A program made the position numbers and the translations under genes. From assembly GCA_964057225.1 (NCBI GenBank), contig OZ059898.1, forward strand, positions 10,416,001 through 10,480,000: a stretch of 64,000 nt of DNA, in the 5' to 3' direction. Of this stretch, positions 24,401-40,858 are shown one piece after another; the first letter of the stretch is position 1, and each line of letters begins with the position of its first letter. This DNA is from Auanema rhodensis (taxonomy: Eukaryota > Nematoda > Chromadorea > Rhabditida > Rhabditidae). The notes beneath the pieces were generated by a model. The model was not told the origin of the DNA, made no database searches, and worked only from the letters and a program-made list of their open reading frames with translations.

Positions 24401-27400
24401 AAATTAGTTCTCTCTACTATTAACTGATTGTCGGCTAAAATATGGTAACAGTTTTTATAAAAACACAATAAGGTAACAGTTTTTATTGAAAGTTTCCATG
24501 ATTAAGATTAAACAAAAAAAAAAGGATCAAAAAGAAACACTTCTTGTTTACTTACTTGATTATAATATAAGTTTCCATGATTAAGATTAAACAAAGAAAA
24601 AAAATCAAAGAGAAACACTTCTTGTTTACTAATTTGATTATAACACTTGAAATTCCAACAAAAGTAAAATAAAACTGTGAAAGCGGGCGTTCCATTATGC
24701 TCCTACGTATATTGAACAGACCATTGTAGTCTGCTCAACTACGCGTATAGTATTCCATAAGTGTAGCGGTATGGAAACAGAGCATAAGGATTACATAAGA
24801 TAAGGAAATATATAGGTTTATTATACACAATACAATATCATTACAATACAATAACAGAAGGATAAAGTAAACTACACTTACAAGACAAAGACTAATATAT
24901 AAGATTAACTAAGTTAGATGCAAACCGTCCATGGGCTTGCAAAGGGGCGAACTCCCGAATAGGGGCATGAGGGAAGGCGGTGCCATTCCACATTCCTCTA
25001 GTCGGTCTGGCTCTAACCCTGCAGTTACATATATAGAGTCTCCGAATGGAACGTGCCCTTTTTCAAAGATTGTCGCGACCTCGCGATATTTTAAACAAAA
25101 ATTTGGGCTTATATGTAACTGAGTTTTAGAGTTCAATTGTTTTAGCTTCACAATAACTAATTGTAAGTTTTAGAAAATAATTAAAAATTAGTTCTCTCTA
25201 CTATTAACTGATTGTCGGCTAAAATATGGTAACAGTTTTTATAAAAAGGTTCTATGATTAGGATTAAACAAAAAAAAGAATCAAAAAGAAACACTTCTTG
25301 TTTACTTACGTGATTATAATACTTGAAATTCAAAAAAAAGTAAAAAACAATTGAGAAAGCGACATAAACAATTGAACGATTTGAAGAGAATTGTAAGTTT
25401 TAGAAAAGAATTAAAGTTCAGCTATCTCTACTATCAACTGATTATCGGCTAAAATAAGGTAACAGTTTTTATTGAAAATTTCCATGATTAAGATTAAACA
25501 AAGAAAAAAAATCAAAGAGAAACACTTCTTGTTTACTTATTTGATTATAATACTTGAATTCAAAAAAAAGTAAAAAACAATTGAGAAAGCGACATAAACA
25601 GTTGAACGATTTGAAGAGAATTGTAAGTTTTAGAAAATAATTAAAAATTAGTTCTCTCTACTATTAACTGATTGTCGGCTAAAATATGGTAACAGTTTTT
25701 ATAAAAACACAATAAGGTAACAGTTTTTATTGAAAGTTTCCATGATTAAGATTAAACAAAAAAAAAAGGATCAAAAAGAAACACTTCTTGTTTACTTACT
25801 TGATTATAATATAAGTTTCCATGATTAAGATTAAACAAAGAAAAAAAATCAAAGAGAAACACTTCTTGTTTACTAATTTGATTATAACACTTGAAATTCC
25901 AACAAAAGTAAAATAAAACTGTGAAAGCGGGCGTTCCATTATGCTCCTACGTATATTGAACAGACCATTGTAGTCTGCTCAACTACGCGTATAGTATTCC
26001 ATAAGTGTAGCGGTATGGAAACAGAGCATAAGGATTACATAAGATAAGGAAATATATAGGTTTATTATACACAATACAATATCATTACAATACAATAACA
26101 GAAGGATAAAGTAAACTACACTTACAAGACAAAGACTAATATATAAGATTAACTAAGTTAGATGCAAACCGTCCATGGGCTTGCAAAGGGGCGAACTCCC
26201 GAATAGGGGCATGAGGGAAGGCGGTGCCATTCCACATTCCTCTAGTCGGTCTGGCTCTAACCCTGCAGTTACATATATAGAGTCTCCGAATGGAACGTGC
26301 CCTTTTTCAAAGATTGTCGCGACCTCGCGATATTTTAAACAAAAATTTGGGCTTATATGTAACTGAGTTTTAGAGTTCAATTGTTTTAGCTTCACAATAA
26401 CTAATTGTAAGTTTTAGAAAATAATTAAAAATTAGTTCTCTCTACTATTAACTGATTGTCGGCTAAAATATGGTAACAGTTTTTATAAAAAGGTTCTATG
26501 ATTAGGATTAAACAAAAAAAAGAATCAAAAAGAAACACTTCTTGTTTACTTACGTGATTATAATACTTGAAATTCAAAAAAAAGTAAAAAACAATTGAGA
26601 AAGCGACATAAACAATTGAACGATTTGAAGAGAATTGTAAGTTTTAGAAAAGAATTAAAGTTCAGCTATCTCTACTATTAACTGATTATCGGCTAAAATA
26701 AGGTAACAGTTTTTATTGAAAATTTCCATGATTAAGATTAAACAAAGAAAAAAAATCAAAGAGAAACACTTCTTGTTTACTTATTTGATTATAATACTTG
26801 AATTCAAAAAAAAGTAAAAAACAATTGAGAAAGCGACATAAACAGTTGAACGATTTGAAGAGAATTGTAAGTTTTAGAAAATAATTAAAAATTAGTTCTC
26901 TCTACTATTAACTGATTGTCGGCTAAAATATGGTAACAGTTTTTATAAAAACACAATAAGGTAACAGTTTTTATTGAAAGTTTCCATGATTAAGATTAAA
27001 CAAAAAAAAAAGGATCAAAAAGAAACACTTCTTGTTTACTTACTTGATTATAATATAAGTTTCCATGATTAAGATTAAACAAAGAAAAAAAATCAAAGAG
27101 AAACACTTCTTGTTTACTAATTTGATTATAACACTTGAAATTCCAACAAAAGTAAAATAAAACTGTGAAAGCGGGCGTTCCATTATGCTCCTACGTATAT
27201 TGAACAGACCATTGTAGTCTGCTCAACTACGCGTATAGTATTCCATAAGTGTAGCGGTATGGAAACAGAGCATAAGGATTACATAAGATAAGGAAATATA
27301 TAGGTTTATTATACACAATACAATATCATTACAATACAATAACAGAAGGATAAAGTAAACTACACTTACAAGACAAAGACTAATATATAAGATTAACTAA

Positions 27401-30400
27401 GTTAGATGCAAACCGTCCATGGGCTTGCAAAGGGGCGAACTCCCGAATAGGGGCATGAGGGAAGGCGGTGCCATTCCACATTCCTCTAGTCGGTCTGGCT
27501 CTAACCCTGCAGTTACATATATAGAGTCTCCGAATGGAACGTGCCCTTTTTCAAAGATTGTCGCGACCTCGCGATATTTTAAACAAAAATTTGGGCTTAT
27601 ATGTAACTGAGTTTTAGAGTTCAATTGTTTTAGCTTCACAATAACTAATTGTAAGTTTTAGAAAATAATTAAAAATTAGTTCTCTCTACTATTAACTGAT
27701 TGTCGGCTAAAATATGGTAACAGTTTTTATAAAAAGGTTCTATGATTAGGATTAAACAAAAAAAAGAATCAAAAAGAAACACTTCTTGTTTACTTACGTG
27801 ATTATAATACTTGAAATTCAAAAAAAAGTAAAAAACAATTGAGAAAGCGACATAAACAATTGAACGATTTGAAGAGAATTGTAAGTTTTAGAAAAGAATT
27901 AAAGTTCAGCTATCTCTACTATTAACTGATTATCGGCTAAAATAAGGTAACAGTTTTTATTGAAAATTTCCATGATTAAGATTAAACAAAGAAAAAAAAT
28001 CAAAGAGAAACACTTCTTGTTTACTTATTTGATTATAATACTTGAATTCAAAAAAAAGTAAAAAACAATTGAGAAAGCGACATAAACAGTTGAACGATTT
28101 GAAGAGAATTGTAAGTTTTAGAAAATAATTAAAAATTAGTTCTCTCTACTATTAACTGATTGTCGGCTAAAATATGGTAACAGTTTTTATAAAAACACAA
28201 TAAGGTAACAGTTTTTATTGAAAGTTTCCATGATTAAGATTAAACAAAAAAAAAAGGATCAAAAAGAAACACTTCTTGTTTACTTACTTGATTATAATAT
28301 AAGTTTCCATGATTAAGATTAAACAAAGAAAAAAAATCAAAGAGAAACACTTCTTGTTTACTAATTTGATTATAACACTTGAAATTCCAACAAAAGTAAA
28401 ATAAAACTGTGAAAGCGGGCGTTCCATTATGCTCCTACGTATATTGAACAGACCATTGTAGTCTGCTCAACTACGCGTATAGTATTCCATAAGTGTAGCG
28501 GTATGGAAACAGAGCATAAGGATTACATAAGATAAGGAAATATATAGGTTTATTATACACAATACAATATCATTACAATACAATAACAGAAGGATAAAGT
28601 AAACTACACTTACAAGACAAAGACTAATATATAAGATTAACTAAGTTAGATGCAAACCGTCCATGGGCTTGCAAAGGGGCGAACTCCCGAATAGGGGCAT
28701 GAGGGAAGGCGGTGCCATTCCACATTCCTCTAGTCGGTCTGGCTCTAACCCTGCAGTTACATATATAGAGTCTCCGAATGGAACGTGCCCTTTTTCAAAG
28801 ATTGTCGCGACCTCGCGATATTTTAAACAAAAATTTGGGCTTATATGTAACTGAGTTTTAGAGTTCAATTGTTTTAGCTTCACAATAACTAATTGTAAGT
28901 TTTAGAAAATAATTAAAAATTAGTTCTCTCTACTATTAACTGATTGTCGGCTAAAATATGGTAACAGTTTTTATAAAAAGGTTCTATGATTAGGATTAAA
29001 CAAAAAAAAGAATCAAAAAGAAACACTTCTTGTTTACTTACGTGATTATAATACTTGAAATTCAAAAAAAAGTAAAAAACAATTGAGAAAGCGACATAAA
29101 CAATTGAACGATTTGAAGAGAATTGTAAGTTTTAGAAAAGAATTAAAGTTCAGCTATCTCTACTATTAACTGATTATCGGCTAAAATAAGGTAACAGTTT
29201 TTATTGAAAATTTCCATGATTAAGATTAAACAAAGAAAAAAAATCAAAGAGAAACACTTCTTGTTTACTTATTTGATTATAATACTTGAATTCAAAAAAA
29301 AGTAAAAAACAATTGAGAAAGCGACATAAACAGTTGAACGATTTGAAGAGAATTGTAAGTTTTAGAAAATAATTAAAAATTAGTTCTCTCTACTATTAAC
29401 TGATTGTCGGCTAAAATATGGTAACAGTTTTTATAAAAACACAATAAGGTAACAGTTTTTATTGAAAGTTTCCATGATTAAGATTAAACAAAAAAAAAAG
29501 GATCAAAAAGAAACACTTCTTGTTTACTTACTTGATTATAATATAAGTTTCCATGATTAAGATTAAACAAAGAAAAAAAATCAAAGAGAAACACTTCTTG
29601 TTTACTAATTTGATTATAACACTTGAAATTCCAACAAAAGTAAAATAAAACTGTGAAAGCGGGCGTTCCATTATGCTCCTACGTATATTGAACAGACCAT
29701 TGTAGTCTGCTCAACTACGCGTATAGTATTCCATAAGTGTAGCGGTATGGAAACAGAGCATAAGGATTACATAAGATAAGGAAATATATAGGTTTATTAT
29801 ACACAATACAATATCATTACAATACAATAACAGAAGGATAAAGTAAACTACACTTACAAGACAAAGACTAATATATAAGATTAACTAAGTTAGATGCAAA
29901 CCGTCCATGGGCTTGCAAAGGGGCGAACTCCCGAATAGGGGCATGAGGGAAGGCGGTGCCATTCCACATTCCTCTAGTCGGTCTGGCTCTAACCCTGCAG
30001 TTACATATATAGAGTCTCCGAATGGAACGTGCCCTTTTTCAAAGATTGTCGCGACCTCGCGATATTTTAAACAAAAATTTGGGCTTATATGTAACTGAGT
30101 TTTAGAGTTCAATTGTTTTAGCTTCACAATAACTAATTGTAAGTTTTAGAAAATAATTAAAAATTAGTTCTCTCTACTATTAACTGATTGTCGGCTAAAA
30201 TATGGTAACAGTTTTTATAAAAAGGTTCTATGATTAGGATTAAACAAAAAAAAGAATCAAAAAGAAACACTTCTTGTTTACTTACGTGATTATAATACTT
30301 GAAATTCAAAAAAAAGTAAAAAACAATTGAGAAAGCGACATAAACAATTGAACGATTTGAAGAGAATTGTAAGTTTTAGAAAAGAATTAAAGTTCAGCTA

Positions 30401-33400
30401 TCTCTACTATTAACTGATTATCGGCTAAAATAAGGTAACAGTTTTTATTGAAAATTTCCATGATTAAGATTAAACAAAGAAAAAAAATCAAAGAGAAACA
30501 CTTCTTGTTTACTTATTTGATTATAATACTTGAATTCAAAAAAAAGTAAAAAACAATTGAGAAAGCGACATAAACAGTTGAACGATTTGAAGAGAATTGT
30601 AAGTTTTAGAAAATAATTAAAAATTAGTTCTCTCTACTATTAACTGATTGTCGGCTAAAATATGGTAACAGTTTTTATAAAAACACAATAAGGTAACAGT
30701 TTTTATTGAAAGTTTCCATGATTAAGATTAAACAAAAAAAAAAGGATCAAAAAGAAACACTTCTTGTTTACTTACTTGATTATAATATAAGTTTCCATGA
30801 TTAAGATTAAACAAAGAAAAAAAATCAAAGAGAAACACTTCTTGTTTACTAATTTGATTATAACACTTGAAATTCCAACAAAAGTAAAATAAAACTGTGA
30901 AAGCGGGCGTTCCATTATGCTCCTACGTATATTGAACAGACCATTGTAGTCTGCTCAACTACGCGTATAGTATTCCATAAGTGTAGCGGTATGGAAACAG
31001 AGCATAAGGATTACATAAGATAAGGAAATATATAGGTTTATTATACACAATACAATATCATTACAATACAATAACAGAAGGATAAAGTAAACTACACTTA
31101 CAAGACAAAGACTAATATATAAGATTAACTAAGTTAGATGCAAACCGTCCATGGGCTTGCAAAGGGGCGAACTCCCGAATAGGGGCATGAGGGAAGGCGG
31201 TGCCATTCCACATTCCTCTAGTCGGTCTGGCTCTAACCCTGCAGTTACATATATAGAGTCTCCGAATGGAACGTGCCCTTTTTCAAAGATTGTCGCGACC
31301 TCGCGATATTTTAAACAAAAATTTGGGCTTATATGTAACTGAGTTTTAGAGTTCAATTGTTTTAGCTTCACAATAACTAATTGTAAGTTTTAGAAAATAA
31401 TTAAAAATTAGTTCTCTCTACTATTAACTGATTGTCGGCTAAAATATGGTAACAGTTTTTATAAAAAGGTTCTATGATTAGGATTAAACAAAAAAAAGAA
31501 TCAAAAAGAAACACTTCTTGTTTACTTACGTGATTATAATACTTGAAATTCAAAAAAAAGTAAAAAACAATTGAGAAAGCGACATAAACAATTGAACGAT
31601 TTGAAGAGAATTGTAAGTTTTAGAAAAGAATTAAAGTTCAGCTATCTCTACTATTAACTGATTATCGGCTAAAATAAGGTAACAGTTTTTATTGAAAATT
31701 TCCATGATTAAGATTAAACAAAGAAAAAAAATCAAAGAGAAACACTTCTTGTTTACTTATTTGATTATAATACTTGAATTCAAAAAAAAGTAAAAAACAA
31801 TTGAGAAAGCGACATAAACAGTTGAACGATTTGAAGAGAATTGTAAGTTTTAGAAAATAATTAAAAATTAGTTCTCTCTACTATTAACTGATTGTCGGCT
31901 AAAATATGGTAACAGTTTTTATAAAAACACAATAAGGTAACAGTTTTTATTGAAAGTTTCCATGATTAAGATTAAACAAAAAAAAAAGGATCAAAAAGAA
32001 ACACTTCTTGTTTACTTACTTGATTATAATATAAGTTTCCATGATTAAGATTAAACAAAGAAAAAAAATCAAAGAGAAACACTTCTTGTTTACTAATTTG
32101 ATTATAACACTTGAAATTCCAACAAAAGTAAAATAAAACTGTGAAAGCGGGCGTTCCATTATGCTCCTACGTATATTGAACAGACCATTGTAGTCTGCTC
32201 AACTACGCGTATAGTATTCCATAAGTGTAGCGGTATGGAAACAGAGCATAAGGATTACATAAGATAAGGAAATATATAGGTTTATTATACACAATACAAT
32301 ATCATTACAATACAATAACAGAAGGATAAAGTAAACTACACTTACAAGACAAAGACTAATATATAAGATTAACTAAGTTAGATGCAAACCGTCCATGGGC
32401 TTGCAAAGGGGCGAACTCCCGAATAGGGGCATGAGGGAAGGCGGTGCCATTCCACATTCCTCTAGTCGGTCTGGCTCTAACCCTGCAGTTACATATATAG
32501 AGTCTCCGAATGGAACGTGCCCTTTTTCAAAGATTGTCGCGACCTCGCGATATTTTAAACAAAAATTTGGGCTTATATGTAACTGAGTTTTAGAGTTCAA
32601 TTGTTTTAGCTTCACAATAACTAATTGTAAGTTTTAGAAAATAATTAAAAATTAGTTCTCTCTACTATTAACTGATTGTCGGCTAAAATATGGTAACAGT
32701 TTTTATAAAAAGGTTCTATGATTAGGATTAAACAAAAAAAAGAATCAAAAAGAAACACTTCTTGTTTACTTACGTGATTATAATACTTGAAATTCAAAAA
32801 AAAGTAAAAAACAATTGAGAAAGCGACATAAACAATTGAACGATTTGAAGAGAATTGTAAGTTTTAGAAAAGAATTAAAGTTCAGCTATCTCTACTATTA
32901 ACTGATTATCGGCTAAAATAAGGTAACAGTTTTTATTGAAAATTTCCATGATTAAGATTAAACAAAGAAAAAAAATCAAAGAGAAACACTTCTTGTTTAC
33001 TTATTTGATTATAATACTTGAATTCAAAAAAAAGTAAAAAACAATTGAGAAAGCGACATAAACAGTTGAACGATTTGAAGAGAATTGTAAGTTTTAGAAA
33101 ATAATTAAAAATTAGTTCTCTCTACTATTAACTGATTGTCGGCTAAAATATGGTAACAGTTTTTATAAAAACACAATAAGGTAACAGTTTTTATTGAAAG
33201 TTTCCATGATTAAGATTAAACAAAAAAAAAAGGATCAAAAAGAAACACTTCTTGTTTACTTACTTGATTATAATATAAGTTTCCATGATTAAGATTAAAC
33301 AAAGAAAAAAAATCAAAGAGAAACACTTCTTGTTTACTAATTTGATTATAACACTTGAAATTCCAACAAAAGTAAAATAAAACTGTGAAAGCGGGCGTTC

Positions 33401-36400
33401 CATTATGCTCCTACGTATATTGAACAGACCATTGTAGTCTGCTCAACTACGCGTATAGTATTCCATAAGTGTAGCGGTATGGAAACAGAGCATAAGGATT
33501 ACATAAGATAAGGAAATATATAGGTTTATTATACACAATACAATATCATTACAATACAATAACAGAAGGATAAAGTAAACTACACTTACAAGACAAAGAC
33601 TAATATATAAGATTAACTAAGTTAGATGCAAACCGTCCATGGGCTTGCAAAGGGGCGAACTCCCGAATAGGGGCATGAGGGAAGGCGGTGCCATTCCACA
33701 TTCCTCTAGTCGGTCTGGCTCTAACCCTGCAGTTACATATATAGAGTCTCCGAATGGAACGTGCCCTTTTTCAAAGATTGTCGCGACCTCGCGATATTTT
33801 AAACAAAAATTTGGGCTTATATGTAACTGAGTTTTAGAGTTCAATTGTTTTAGCTTCACAATAACTAATTGTAAGTTTTAGAAAATAATTAAAAATTAGT
33901 TCTCTCTACTATTAACTGATTGTCGGCTAAAATATGGTAACAGTTTTTATAAAAAGGTTCTATGATTAGGATTAAACAAAAAAAAGAATCAAAAAGAAAC
34001 ACTTCTTGTTTACTTACGTGATTATAATACTTGAAATTCAAAAAAAAGTAAAAAACAATTGAGAAAGCGACATAAACAATTGAACGATTTGAAGAGAATT
34101 GTAAGTTTTAGAAAAGAATTAAAGTTCAGCTATCTCTACTATTAACTGATTATCGGCTAAAATAAGGTAACAGTTTTTATTGAAAATTTCCATGATTAAG
34201 ATTAAACAAAGAAAAAAAATCAAAGAGAAACACTTCTTGTTTACTTATTTGATTATAATACTTGAATTCAAAAAAAAGTAAAAAACAATTGAGAAAGCGA
34301 CATAAACAGTTGAACGATTTGAAGAGAATTGTAAGTTTTAGAAAATAATTAAAAATTAGTTCTCTCTACTATTAACTGATTGTCGGCTAAAATATGGTAA
34401 CAGTTTTTATAAAAACACAATAAGGTAACAGTTTTTATTGAAAGTTTCCATGATTAAGATTAAACAAAAAAAAAAGGATCAAAAAGAAACACTTCTTGTT
34501 TACTTACTTGATTATAATATAAGTTTCCATGATTAAGATTAAACAAAGAAAAAAAATCAAAGAGAAACACTTCTTGTTTACTAATTTGATTATAACACTT
34601 GAAATTCCAACAAAAGTAAAATAAAACTGTGAAAGCGGGCGTTCCATTATGCTCCTACGTATATTGAACAGACCATTGTAGTCTGCTCAACTACGCGTAT
34701 AGTATTCCATAAGTGTAGCGGTATGGAAACAGAGCATAAGGATTACATAAGATAAGGAAATATATAGGTTTATTATACACAATACAATATCATTACAATA
34801 CAATAACAGAAGGATAAAGTAAACTACACTTACAAGACAAAGACTAATATATAAGATTAACTAAGTTAGATGCAAACCGTCCATGGGCTTGCAAAGGGGC
34901 GAACTCCCGAATAGGGGCATGAGGGAAGGCGGTGCCATTCCACATTCCTCTAGTCGGTCTGGCTCTAACCCTGCAGTTACATATATAGAGTCTCCGAATG
35001 GAACGTGCCCTTTTTCAAAGATTGTCGCGACCTCGCGATATTTTAAACAAAAATTTGGGCTTATATGTAACTGAGTTTTAGAGTTCAATTGTTTTAGCTT
35101 CACAATAACTAATTGTAAGTTTTAGAAAATAATTAAAAATTAGTTCTCTCTACTATTAACTGATTGTCGGCTAAAATATGGTAACAGTTTTTATAAAAAG
35201 GTTCTATGATTAGGATTAAACAAAAAAAAGAATCAAAAAGAAACACTTCTTGTTTACTTACGTGATTATAATACTTGAAATTCAAAAAAAAGTAAAAAAC
35301 AATTGAGAAAGCGACATAAACAATTGAACGATTTGAAGAGAATTGTAAGTTTTAGAAAAGAATTAAAGTTCAGCTATCTCTACTATTAACTGATTATCGG
35401 CTAAAATAAGGTAACAGTTTTTATTGAAAATTTCCATGATTAAGATTAAACAAAGAAAAAAAATCAAAGAGAAACACTTCTTGTTTACTTATTTGATTAT
35501 AATACTTGAATTCAAAAAAAAGTAAAAAACAATTGAGAAAGCGACATAAACAGTTGAACGATTTGAAGAGAATTGTAAGTTTTAGAAAATAATTAAAAAT
35601 TAGTTCTCTCTACTATTAACTGATTGTCGGCTAAAATATGGTAACAGTTTTTATAAAAACACAATAAGGTAACAGTTTTTATTGAAAGTTTCCATGATTA
35701 AGATTAAACAAAAAAAAAAGGATCAAAAAGAAACACTTCTTGTTTACTTACTTGATTATAATATAAGTTTCCATGATTAAGATTAAACAAAGAAAAAAAA
35801 TCAAAGAGAAACACTTCTTGTTTACTAATTTGATTATAACACTTGAAATTCCAACAAAAGTAAAATAAAACTGTGAAAGCGGGCGTTCCATTATGCTCCT
35901 ACGTATATTGAACAGACCATTGTAGTCTGCTCAACTACGCGTATAGTATTCCATAAGTGTAGCGGTATGGAAACAGAGCATAAGGATTACATAAGATAAG
36001 GAAATATATAGGTTTATTATACACAATACAATATCATTACAATACAATAACAGAAGGATAAAGTAAACTACACTTACAAGACAAAGACTAATATATAAGA
36101 TTAACTAAGTTAGATGCAAACCGTCCATGGGCTTGCAAAGGGGCGAACTCCCGAATAGGGGCATGAGGGAAGGCGGTGCCATTCCACATTCCTCTAGTCG
36201 GTCTGGCTCTAACCCTGCAGTTACATATATAGAGTCTCCGAATGGAACGTGCCCTTTTTCAAAGATTGTCGCGACCTCGCGATATTTTAAACAAAAATTT
36301 GGGCTTATATGTAACTGAGTTTTAGAGTTCAATTGTTTTAGCTTCACAATAACTAATTGTGAGTTTTAGAAAATAATTAAAAATTAGTTCTCTCTACTAT

Positions 36401-39400
36401 TAACTGATTGTCGGCTAAAATATGGTAACAGTTTTTATAAAAAGGTTCTATGATTAGGATTAAACAAAAAAAAGAATCAAAAAGAAACACTTCTTGTTTA
36501 CTTACGTGATTATAATACTTGAAATTCAAAAAAAAGTAAAAAACAATTGAGAAAGCGACATAAACAATTGAACGATTTGAAGAGAATTGTAAGTTTTAGA
36601 AAAGAATTAAAGTTCAGCTATCTCTACTATTAACTGATTATCGGCTAAAATAAGGTAACAGTTTTTATTGAAAATTTCCATGATTAAGATTAAACAAAGA
36701 AAAAAAATCAAAGAGAAACACTTCTTGTTTACTTATTTGATTATAATACTTGAATTCAAAAAAAAGTAAAAAACAATTGAGAAAGCGACATAAACAGTTG
36801 AACGATTTGAAGAGAATTGTAAGTTTTAGAAAATAATTAAAAATTAGTTCTCTCTACTATTAACTGATTGTCGGCTAAAATATGGTAACAGTTTTTATAA
36901 AAACACAATAAGGTAACAGTTTTTATTGAAAGTTTCCATGATTAAGATTAAACAAAAAAAAAAGGATCAAAAAGAAACACTTCTTGTTTACTTACTTGAT
37001 TATAATATAAGTTTCCATGATTAAGATTAAACAAAGAAAAAAAATCAAAGAGAAACACTTCTTGTTTACTAATTTGATTATAACACTTGAAATTCCAACA
37101 AAAGTAAAATAAAACTGTGAAAGCGGGCGTTCCATTATGCTCCTACGTATATTGAACAGACCATTGTAGTCTGCTCAACTACGCGTATAGTATTCCATAA
37201 GTGTAGCGGTATGGAAACAGAGCATAAGGATTACATAAGATAAGGAAATATATAGGTTTATTATACACAATACAATATCATTACAATACAATAACAGAAG
37301 GATAAAGTAAACTACACTTACAAGACAAAGACTAATATATAAGATTAACTAAGTTAGATGCAAACCGTCCATGGGCTTGCAAAGGGGCGAACTCCCGAAT
37401 AGGGGCATGAGGGAAGGCGGTGCCATTCCACATTCCTCTAGTCGGTCTGGCTCTAACCCTGCAGTTACATATATAGAGTCTCCGAATGGAACGTGCCCTT
37501 TTTCAAAGATTGTCGCGACCTCGCGATATTTTAAACAAAAATTTGGGCTTATATGTAACTGAGTTTTAGAGTTCAATTGTTTTAGCTTCACAATAACTAA
37601 TTGTAAGTTTTAGAAAATAATTAAAAATTAGTTCTCTCTACTATTAACTGATTGTCGGCTAAAATATGGTAACAGTTTTTATAAAAAGGTTCTATGATTA
37701 GGATTAAACAAAAAAAAGAATCAAAAAGAAACACTTCTTGTTTACTTACGTGATTATAATACTTGAAATTCAAAAAAAAGTAAAAAACAATTGAGAAAGC
37801 GACATAAACAATTGAACGATTTGAAGAGAATTGTAAGTTTTAGAAAAGAATTAAAGTTCAGCTATCTCTACTATTAACTGATTATCGGCTAAAATAAGGT
37901 AACAGTTTTTATTGAAAATTTCCATGATTAAGATTAAACAAAGAAAAAAAATCAAAGAGAAACACTTCTTGTTTACTTATTTGATTATAATACTTGAATT
38001 CAAAAAAAAGTAAAAAACAATTGAGAAAGCGACATAAACAGTTGAACGATTTGAAGAGAATTGTAAGTTTTAGAAAATAATTAAAAATTAGTTCTCTCTA
38101 CTATTAACTGATTGTCGGCTAAAATATGGTAACAGTTTTTATAAAAACACAATAAGGTAACAGTTTTTATTGAAAGTTTCCATGATTAAGATTAAACAAA
38201 AAAAAAAGGATCAAAAAGAAACACTTCTTGTTTACTTACTTGATTATAATATAAGTTTCCATGATTAAGATTAAACAAAGAAAAAAAATCAAAGAGAAAC
38301 ACTTCTTGTTTACTAATTTGATTATAACACTTGAAATTCCAACAAAAGTAAAATAAAACTGTGAAAGCGGGCGTTCCATTATGCTCCTACGTATATTGAA
38401 CAGACCATTGTAGTCTGCTCAACTACGCGTATAGTATTCCATAAGTGTAGCGGTATGGAAACAGAGCATAAGGATTACATAAGATAAGGAAATATATAGG
38501 TTTATTATACACAATACAATATCATTACAATACAATAACAGAAGGATAAAGTAAACTACACTTACAAGACAAAGACTAATATATAAGATTAACTAAGTTA
38601 GATGCAAACCGTCCATGGGCTTGCAAAGGGGCGAACTCCCGAATAGGGGCATGAGGGAAGGCGGTGCCATTCCACATTCCTCTAGTCGGTCTGGCTCTAA
38701 CCCTGCAGTTACATATATAGAGTCTCCGAATGGAACGTGCCCTTTTTCAAAGATTGTCGCGACCTCGCGATATTTTAAACAAAAATTTGGGCTTATATGT
38801 AACTGAGTTTTAGAGTTCAATTGTTTTAGCTTCACAATAACTAATTGTAAGTTTTAGAAAATAATTAAAAATTAGTTCTCTCTACTATTAACTGATTGTC
38901 GGCTAAAATATGGTAACAGTTTTTATAAAAAGGTTCTATGATTAGGATTAAACAAAAAAAAGAATCAAAAAGAAACACTTCTTGTTTACTTACGTGATTA
39001 TAATACTTGAAATTCAAAAAAAAGTAAAAAACAATTGAGAAAGCGACATAAACAATTGAACGATTTGAAGAGAATTGTAAGTTTTAGAAAAGAATTAAAG
39101 TTCAGCTATCTCTACTATTAACTGATTATCGGCTAAAATAAGGTAACAGTTTTTATTGAAAATTTCCATGATTAAGATTAAACAAAGAAAAAAAATCAAA
39201 GAGAAACACTTCTTGTTTACTTATTTGATTATAATACTTGAATTCAAAAAAAAGTAAAAAACAATTGAGAAAGCGACATAAACAGTTGAACGATTTGAAG
39301 AGAATTGTAAGTTTTAGAAAATAATTAAAAATTAGTTCTCTCTACTATTAACTGATTGTCGGCTAAAATATGGTAACAGTTTTTATAAAAACACAATAAG

Positions 39401-40858
39401 GTAACAGTTTTTATTGAAAGTTTCCATGATTAAGATTAAACAAAAAAAAAGGATCAAAAAGAAACACTTCTTGTTTACTTACTTGATTATAATATAAGTT
39501 TCCATGATTAAGATTAAACAAAGAAAAAAAATCAAAGAGAAACACTTCTTGTTTACTAATTTGATTATAACACTTGAAATTCCAACAAAAGTAAAATAAA
39601 ACTGTGAAAGCGGGCGTTCCATTATGCTCCTACGTATATTGAACAGACCATTGTAGTCTGCTCAACTACGCGTATAGTATTCCATAAGTGTAGCGGTATG
39701 GAAACAGAGCATAAGGATTACATAAGATAAGGAAATATATAGGTTTATTATACACAATACAATATCATTACAATACAATAACAGAAGGATAAAGTAAACT
39801 ACACTTACAAGACAAAGACTAATATATAAGATTAACTAAGTTAGATGCAAACCGTCCATGGGCTTGCAAAGGGGCGAACTCCCGAATAGGGGCATGAGGG
39901 AAGGCGGTGCCATTCCACATTCCTCTAGTCGGTCTGGCTCTAACCCTGCAGTTACATATATAGAGTCTCCGAATGGAACGTGCCCTTTTTCAAAGATTGT
40001 CGCGACCTCGCGATATTTTAAACAAAAATTTGGGCTTATATGTAACTGAGTTTTAGAGTTCAATTGTTTTAGCTTCACAATAACTAATTGTAAGTTTTAG
40101 AAAATAATTAAAAATTAGTTCTCTCTACTATTAACTGATTGTCGGCTAAAATATGGTAACAGTTTTTATAAAAAGGTTCTATGATTAGGATTAAACAAAA
40201 AAAAGAATCAAAAAGAAACACTTCTTGTTTACTTACGTGATTATAATACTTGAAATTCAAAAAAAAGTAAAAAACAATTGAGAAAGCGACATAAACAATT
40301 GAACGATTTGAAGAGAATTGTAAGTTTTAGAAAAGAATTAAAGTTCAGCTATCTCTACTATTAACTGATTATCGGCTAAAATAAGGTAACAGTTTTTATT
40401 GAAAATTTCCATGATTAAGATTAAACAAAGAAAAAAAATCAAAGAGAAACACTTCTTGTTTACTTATTTGATTATAATACTTGAATTCAAAAAAAAGTAA
40501 AAAACAATTGAGAAAGCGACATAAACAGTTGAACGATTTGAAGAGAATTGTAAGTTTTAGAAAATAATTAAAAATTAGTTCTCTCTACTATTAACTGATT
40601 GTCGGCTAAAATATGGTAACAGTTTTTATAAAAACACAATAAGGTAACAGTTTTTATTGAAAGTTTCCATGATTAAGATTAAACAAAAAAAAAAGGATCA
40701 AAAAGAAACACTTCTTGTTTACTTACTTGATTATAATATAAGTTTCCATGATTAAGATTAAACAAAGAAAAAAAATCAAAGAGAAACACTTCTTGTTTAC
40801 TAATTTGATTATAACACTTGAAATTCCAACAAAAGTAAAATAAAACTGTGAAAGCGGG